8,224 nucleotides of DNA from an uncultured Polymorphobacter sp. (GTDB taxonomy: Bacteria; Pseudomonadota; Alphaproteobacteria; Sphingomonadales; Sphingomonadaceae): assembly GCA_937894055.1 (NCBI GenBank), contig CALDHQ010000601.1, forward strand, positions 1 to 8,224, in the 5' to 3' direction. Shown here piece by piece: positions 5,969 to 8,224 of this stretch. Below the pieces are notes generated by a model. The model searched no databases. It saw nothing but the letters and a program-made list of their open reading frames with translations, and had not been told where the DNA came from. Every line of letters starts with the position of its first letter. The stretch's first letter is position 1. The position numbers were made by a program, and so were the translations under genes.

Positions 5969-6463
5969 GACATTCGTTGTGGGCTTGAAGTAATGGTCCA
6001 TGGTTTTCTCCTTGGTGGTTGTGGTGCTGGTCTCGGTGATCTGCTGCGCGCCGCCTTCGTCATCCCAGTCAGAGGGAATGGGCTCGGTAGTAGGCGCAGG
6101 AGTGGGCGCGGGAGTGGGCGCGGGAGTGGGCGCGGGTTGGGCTTTCGCCAAAGCGTTTTGCAACGCGTCTTGCAAAGAAGGCATGACCGTTCCTTTCTGT
6201 TCAGATTGAGAGCGAAGTTCTTTCACATGCGCCAACCATTGCACGACCTCGTGCTTGCGGTACAGCGCGGTATTACGCTTGCCACTACGCAGCACAGGCT
6301 GCGGGGCCCCGGGGTACTTGTTGGCGAGCCGTCCGAACCAGCCGGGTATTACGCCCGCTGCTTCGCAGCACTCCTTCAAGGTGTGAAGGGGGGAGTGCTT
6401 GACTCCCGCCCTCCTGTCTGCTTTGTTTCGCAGCAGGTGCTGTCCAAGGGATTGGTACTTCAC
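5306..6463 (-). CDS. Phage-like modular DNA-binding protein; native part 6463 to about 5756
   Basis: The GTG start at 6463 has AAAGGA seven bases upstream, thirteen bases after the previous stop. The open frame is 385 codons, but only residues 1 to about 236 are native; the rest is antisense to the DyP-like gene. Module 1 (about 20-80) is an HTH-like fold: TLKECCEAAGVIPGWFGRLA, then RNTALYRKHEVVQWLAHV, resembling phage DNA-binding adaptor proteins. Module 2 (94-154) starts with a short amphipathic helix (MPSLQDALQNALAKAQ), then a Pro/Ala/Thr repeat linker and a Thr-rich acidic stretch. Module 3 (155-236) looks like a winged helix: LTRSKALHILREKGF, SKSVSSLLCQMVAQGMM, wing KEDPDGVLSTAQ, ending YTPVKAYAIMM. 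Modules 2 and 3 each begin with ATG (6184, 6001) preceded by a strong ribosome site in frame. A role in phage transcription or replication control is a guess. The true C-terminus is not known, though little may be lost. Confidence 0.7.
   Translation of the reverse strand: MKYQSLGQHLLRNKADRRAGVKHSPLHTLKECCEAAGVIPGWFGRLANKYPGAPQPVLRSGKRNTALYRKHEVVQWLAHVKELRSQSEQKGTVMPSLQDALQNALAKAQPAPTPAPTPAPTPAPTTEPIPSDWDDEGGAQQITETSTTTTKEKTMDHYFKPTTNVSRITFNLIRDTRGLTRSKALHILREKGFNSKSVSSLLCQMVAQGMMKEDPDGVLSTAQSEYTPVKAYAIMMRKRKAKAAPRAILIDGDEAVEHGLCAPDRRQHGIDIPIERVGGGVEHDQQVRHIGTAPPVPVGGVIGADIAQSPRPAVIARQPLPEFGPELVDHCRRQPERRQPRRAERKLQRGADDAAIGARGIDIGNAGRAGRRQPRACGRHIGDVE
5745..5765. other. Junction between high-GC chromosomal and lower-GC phage-like DNA
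   Basis: Left of here both base composition and plus-strand coding fit the DyP-like operon; right of here composition drops and coding switches to the minus strand. Two convergent genes lose their native sequence at this point. An eight-base perfect palindrome, ATCATGAT (5757-5764), lies at the break, inside an imperfect 15-base one (5755-5769). The stretch 5744-5756 has a short direct repeat of TTGCGC. No inverted terminal repeat, tRNA end or target duplication can be seen, and the other end of the lower-GC segment is outside the window. Confidence 0.65.
6008..6013 (-). promoter_or_regulatory. Internal Shine-Dalgarno for ATG 6001
   Basis: On the minus strand AAGGAG (6013-6008) stands six bases before ATG 6001, which begins MDHYFKPTTN, the start of the winged-helix module. 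It is in frame with the GTG at 6463, so it would give a shorter product holding only the C-terminal module. Confidence 0.55.
6090..6137. repeat. Four 12-bp tandem units encoding a PAPT linker
   Basis: The plus strand reads GTGGGCGCGGGA three times with small changes, plus one diverged copy (GTAGGCGCAGGA), in units 6090-6101, 6102-6113, 6114-6125 and 6126-6137. On the coding (minus) strand each unit gives Pro-Ala-Pro-Thr, an extended flexible linker between the helix and winged-helix modules. The near-identical middle copies make it prone to changes in copy number. Confidence 0.9.
6191..6196 (-). promoter_or_regulatory. Internal Shine-Dalgarno for ATG 6184
   Basis: AAAGGA (6196-6191, minus strand) is six bases before ATG 6184, which begins MPSLQDALQ. 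It matches the AAAGGA used by the GTG at 6463, and the two starts share a frame with no stop between them. Confidence 0.5.
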
Positions 6464-6475
6464 ATGTGGGTCCTT

Positions 6476-6937
6476 TCATTTGCGGTAGGTAGGGAGGGGG
6501 TAAGCGGGCCTGCGCCGCAGCTTGGGGTTCTGTGCGTACAGGTTCACAAACAGGTTGGGCGTGGGGCGCAGCATGTGGCATATCTCAAGGTCCAGACCCG
6601 TGCCAATACCCGCCAGCACAGCGAAGTTCTCCAGCACCGGGTTGAGATGCTTGCAGCCAAAGAGCAGGACCTCGGAGGCTTCCACCCCTTTCTCAGCCGC
6701 AAGCACATCCACATCAACGACGCCCACCGCCTCACCTAGATGCAGCGTGTGGCCGATCCTGTCGCCCTCTGTGAGCCATGACTTGGTGGCCCCCTCGACG
6801 CGTGCGGTGATGCCAAGGCGTGGGCCATCCCATTGCCTTGGGTCCTCCATAGTCTCCGTCTTCCAGATCATGAAGCGAGCGTAGAGCGTGGTTGCTTTTG
6901 ACTCGAACGCGAACGGGCTTGGCTCCGTCACACGCAT
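6476..6937 (-). CDS. Unrecognised phage-like protein, 153 residues
   Basis: I do not recognise this protein. It has no signal peptide or membrane helix. It looks mainly beta at first (RVTEPSPFAFESKATTLYAR, GPRLGITARVEGATKSW), with DRIGHTLHLGEAVGVVDVDV in the middle. Then comes EVLLFGCKHLNPVLENFAVL and a C-terminal part with LRPTPNLFVNLYAQNPKL and a basic tail (RRRPAYPLPTYRK). The start is uncertain. ATG 6937 is the first ordinary start after the upstream stop, but the only good ribosome site, GAGG (6961-6958, overlapping that stop), lies 20 bases from it and five bases from an in-frame CTG at 6952. A CTG start would add LTFHL, which reads like the beginning of a first strand. The frame is also open upstream to 7108, inside the DUF3150-like gene. 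It stops thirteen bases before the next gene and is surely in the same operon. Confidence 0.7.
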   Translation of the reverse strand: MRVTEPSPFAFESKATTLYARFMIWKTETMEDPRQWDGPRLGITARVEGATKSWLTEGDRIGHTLHLGEAVGVVDVDVLAAEKGVEASEVLLFGCKHLNPVLENFAVLAGIGTGLDLEICHMLRPTPNLFVNLYAQNPKLRRRPAYPLPTYRK

Positions 6938-6959
6938 GAGGTGGAAGGTCAGCGGTCCC

Positions 6960-7838
6960 TCAGAAGTTGAACTTATCGAGGATTGCATCGACATTCTTCT
7001 TGACATCGTCGCGGACAGCCGCGTTCTTGCGCAGTTCGGTGGGTGACACACCGCACAGCAGCTTCTCAAGGTCAGAGCGTGCACCCTCCAGCGACGCGTC
7101 ACCCACAAGGTTGAGGGCCTTGGTCAGGTCGCACAACTCCAGCGCACCCTCGACCAGCGAGTCGTGGAACCGACGAGGCTTGGCTTCCCCTGCGATGTAG
7201 TCGGTGGTGAGGCGGTCGGACATACGCTTGAGGTGTTCCCCGAGGCGCTTGCGCACATCGGCCATGGCCTGCTCGACCCGCTCCTCTGCCATGCGCTGGA
7301 GCTTGCCCTTGATGTCATCCATCGCAGCGTTGCCCACATCCACACGGAAGTCACCTGCGGTAGGCACAGGCATGTAGTTCACACGGAAGGAGAACTTGGT
7401 CATGATCTCGTTCTGCGAGGGGTAGTCGTCACGCCTGAACATATCGCCCAGCGCCATCGCCTGCGCCGTAATCAGCGTGGGATAGATGGTCACGAACTCG
7501 TTGACCACGCGCTCGAACTCCTCCTCGAACTCGTTCATCTTGGATGCGAACTTCTCGAAGTTGATGGTGGGTAGTAGGCGCAGGCCCGAGTCAGACCACG
7601 GCAGCGTGTTGTCGTACACATACTGGCGAGCCCGGCCCACCATCTGCTGGATGACCTCTAGCTCGTTGCGCCCAGCGAGCAGGTGCTTGTTGACACGGGC
7701 GGCGTCCTTGGCCTGCGCGTTCTTGTTGCTGACCACCTCTTCGGTGGCGCTCTTGTCCAGCTTGCGTGCGGTCCACACGGATGCGTTGAACTCAGCGAGC
7801 ATGGCGCAGGTGTCGATGTTGTAACGGGTAGTGTTCAT
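6960..7838 (-). CDS. DUF3150-like phage protein
   Basis: A 292-residue soluble, strongly helical protein. The ATG at 7838 has AAGGAG (7853-7848) nine bases upstream. The N-terminal part reads FNASVWTARKLDKSATEEVV, then NAQAKDAARVNKHLLAG. The middle has the recognisable string QYVYDNTLPWSDSGLRLLPT, a long charged helix (NFEKFASKMNEFEEEFERVV), FVTIYPTLITAQAMALGDMF, DDYPSQNEI and YMPVPTAGDFRVDVG. The C-terminal half is helical and charged (MAEERVEQAMADVRKRLGEH, RFHDSLVEGALELCDL). This order matches what I remember of DUF3150 proteins, which are common in phages and often near MoxR-type ATPase and CobT-like VWA genes; no such neighbours are visible here. The molecular function of the family is not established. 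It lies three bases after the preceding gene, and its stop overlaps the ribosome site of the next. Confidence 0.75.
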   Translation of the reverse strand: MNTTRYNIDTCAMLAEFNASVWTARKLDKSATEEVVSNKNAQAKDAARVNKHLLAGRNELEVIQQMVGRARQYVYDNTLPWSDSGLRLLPTINFEKFASKMNEFEEEFERVVNEFVTIYPTLITAQAMALGDMFRRDDYPSQNEIMTKFSFRVNYMPVPTAGDFRVDVGNAAMDDIKGKLQRMAEERVEQAMADVRKRLGEHLKRMSDRLTTDYIAGEAKPRRFHDSLVEGALELCDLTKALNLVGDASLEGARSDLEKLLCGVSPTELRKNAAVRDDVKKNVDAILDKFNF

Positions 7839-7841
7839 GGT

Positions 7842-8051
7842 TCAGTTCTCCTTGGGTTGGTTAGGTTGGGTGGGTTGGGTTAGGCGATCGTCGTGGCAGG
7901 CACAGCCACGCTCTAGGCACGCGGCATCGAGGTGCGGGATGTACTCCAGCGCCTCGTGCATCTTCTGGCGCAGGAGCGCCGGGCTTGCGTGGTACAGCAC
8001 AGCGATGTGCATCAGCTTCTCAACGAGAGGCTTGGCTTGTTCGTAGATCAT
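7842..8051 (-). CDS. Small helical protein with Cys cluster, phage-like
   Basis: A 69-residue protein that I do not recognise. The ATG at 8051 overlaps the stop of the 40-residue gene (ATGA), so it is translationally coupled; its own ribosome site is weak. Residues 2-40 form two likely helices (IYEQAKPLVEKLMHIAVLYH and PALLRQKMHEALEYI). A cluster follows, C45, C50 and C52 with H53 (CLERGCACH), which could bind a metal though a fourth ligand pattern is not clear. The tail LTQPTQPNQPKEN is low in complexity. The open frame extends upstream to 8180, but that part is the shadow of the overlapping gene. Confidence 0.6.
   Translation of the reverse strand: MIYEQAKPLVEKLMHIAVLYHASPALLRQKMHEALEYIPHLDAACLERGCACHDDRLTQPTQPNQPKEN
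7854..7884 (+). repeat. G-run tract with quadruplex potential
   Basis: The plus strand carries seven runs of two or three G separated mostly by TT, T or TTA. On the coding strand it is C-rich and encodes the QPTQPNQP tail of the 69-residue protein, directly before the ribosome site of the DUF3150-like gene. A two-layer quadruplex could form on the template strand. Confidence 0.4.
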
Positions 8052-8170
8052 TGCTTGATCCGCATCACCTTGCCGGCCTTTTGCAGCTTCGCGCGGATAT
8101 GTGCGAGCCGCTTGTTGTTCTGCGACTTTTCGCGGCGGAATCTGGTTCCGTTGGCACGGTCGCAGTGCAT
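8048..8170 (-). CDS. Tiny basic protein, 40 residues
   Basis: This gene is too short for ordinary gene finders, but position supports it. The ATG at 8170 shares a base with the stop of the upstream gene (TGATG) and has GAGG (8183-8180) nine bases upstream; its own TGA overlaps the next ATG. The product begins MHCDRANGTRFRREKSQ and ends AKLQKAGKVMRIKQ. Thirteen of 40 residues are Arg or Lys against one Asp and one Glu, and most of it can form a helix, so nucleic-acid binding is plausible. I know no family for it. Confidence 0.6.
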   Translation of the reverse strand: MHCDRANGTRFRREKSQNNKRLAHIRAKLQKAGKVMRIKQ

Positions 8171-8224
8171 CACTTTCCACCTCGCTTTCTCTGTCGCTGC
8201 TTGGCCCGGCAAATCGCCAGGCTC
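8170..8224 (-). CDS. C-terminal tail of an unknown gene cut by window edge
   Basis: The last 17 codons before a TGA at 8172-8170 read SLAICRAKQRQRKRGGK. The basic tail and the TGATG overlap with the next start fit the gene packing seen in the rest of this segment. Nothing can be said about function, and the frame is supported only by this overlap. Confidence 0.4.
   Translation of the reverse strand, partial: SLAICRAKQRQRKRGGK

Noticed and set aside
6090..6137. Tandem repeat as a CRISPR array or iteron origin
   Set aside because: The units are 12 bases, directly adjacent without spacers, and in coding phase for a Pro/Ala/Thr linker.
5993..6739. Plus-strand frame of 248 codons with Gly/Ser/Arg repeats
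   Set aside because: The repeats are the complement of the PAPT linker, and the frame crosses two well-supported minus-strand genes.
5740..8224. Insertion sequence or integrative element with defined ends
   Set aside because: No transposase, integrase, terminal repeat, target duplication or attachment site is visible, and the right end is outside the window.

Overview
The window holds two unlike pieces of DNA that meet near base 5750. Bases 1 to about 5750 are very GC-rich (for example 41 of 60 bases G or C in 2161-2220) and use G/C-ending codons. They carry a heme A synthase, a GGDEF-EAL protein and a DyP-peroxidase-type operon. This suggests chromosomal DNA of an alphaproteobacterium, most like the Sphingomonadales, although there is no rRNA or other marker gene to fix the taxon. 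From about 5755 to 8224 the GC content is clearly lower (32 of 60 in 7501-7560). All genes there are on the minus strand, short, tightly packed and overlapping at start and stop codons, with a DUF3150-like protein among them. This looks like phage or prophage early-region DNA.

Layout: 1-818 (minus) is the N-terminal part of a COX15/CtaA-type heme A synthase, cut by the left edge. Divergent from it, 945-1286 and 1286-3280 (plus) are a coupled pair: a small one-helix protein of unknown function and a two-transmembrane GGDEF-EAL cyclic-di-GMP enzyme. A short gap with a plausible promoter leads to a three-gene operon. It consists of a 147-residue soluble protein (3372-3815), a 453-residue membrane protein with two related domains (3849-5210, probably starting at CTG), and a DyP-type-peroxidase-like protein (from 5207) that breaks off at about residue 181.

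From the junction rightwards, read on the minus strand from the right edge: the C-terminal tail of an unknown gene (8170-8224), a 40-residue basic protein (8048-8170), a 69-residue helical protein (7842-8051), a DUF3150-like protein (6960-7838), an unrecognised 153-residue protein (6476-6937) and a modular DNA-binding-like protein (from 6463). The last one runs into the junction and contains two internal in-frame starts, each with a good Shine-Dalgarno site.

The DyP-like gene and the phage-like gene converge and lose their native sequence at the same point, while both frames stay open for another 220-450 bases in antisense of the other. This is either a recent recombination or insertion event, or a chimeric assembly; the sequence alone does not decide. 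No tRNA, rRNA, CRISPR array, transposase or integrase is visible, and no stretch over 300 bases lacks a gene.
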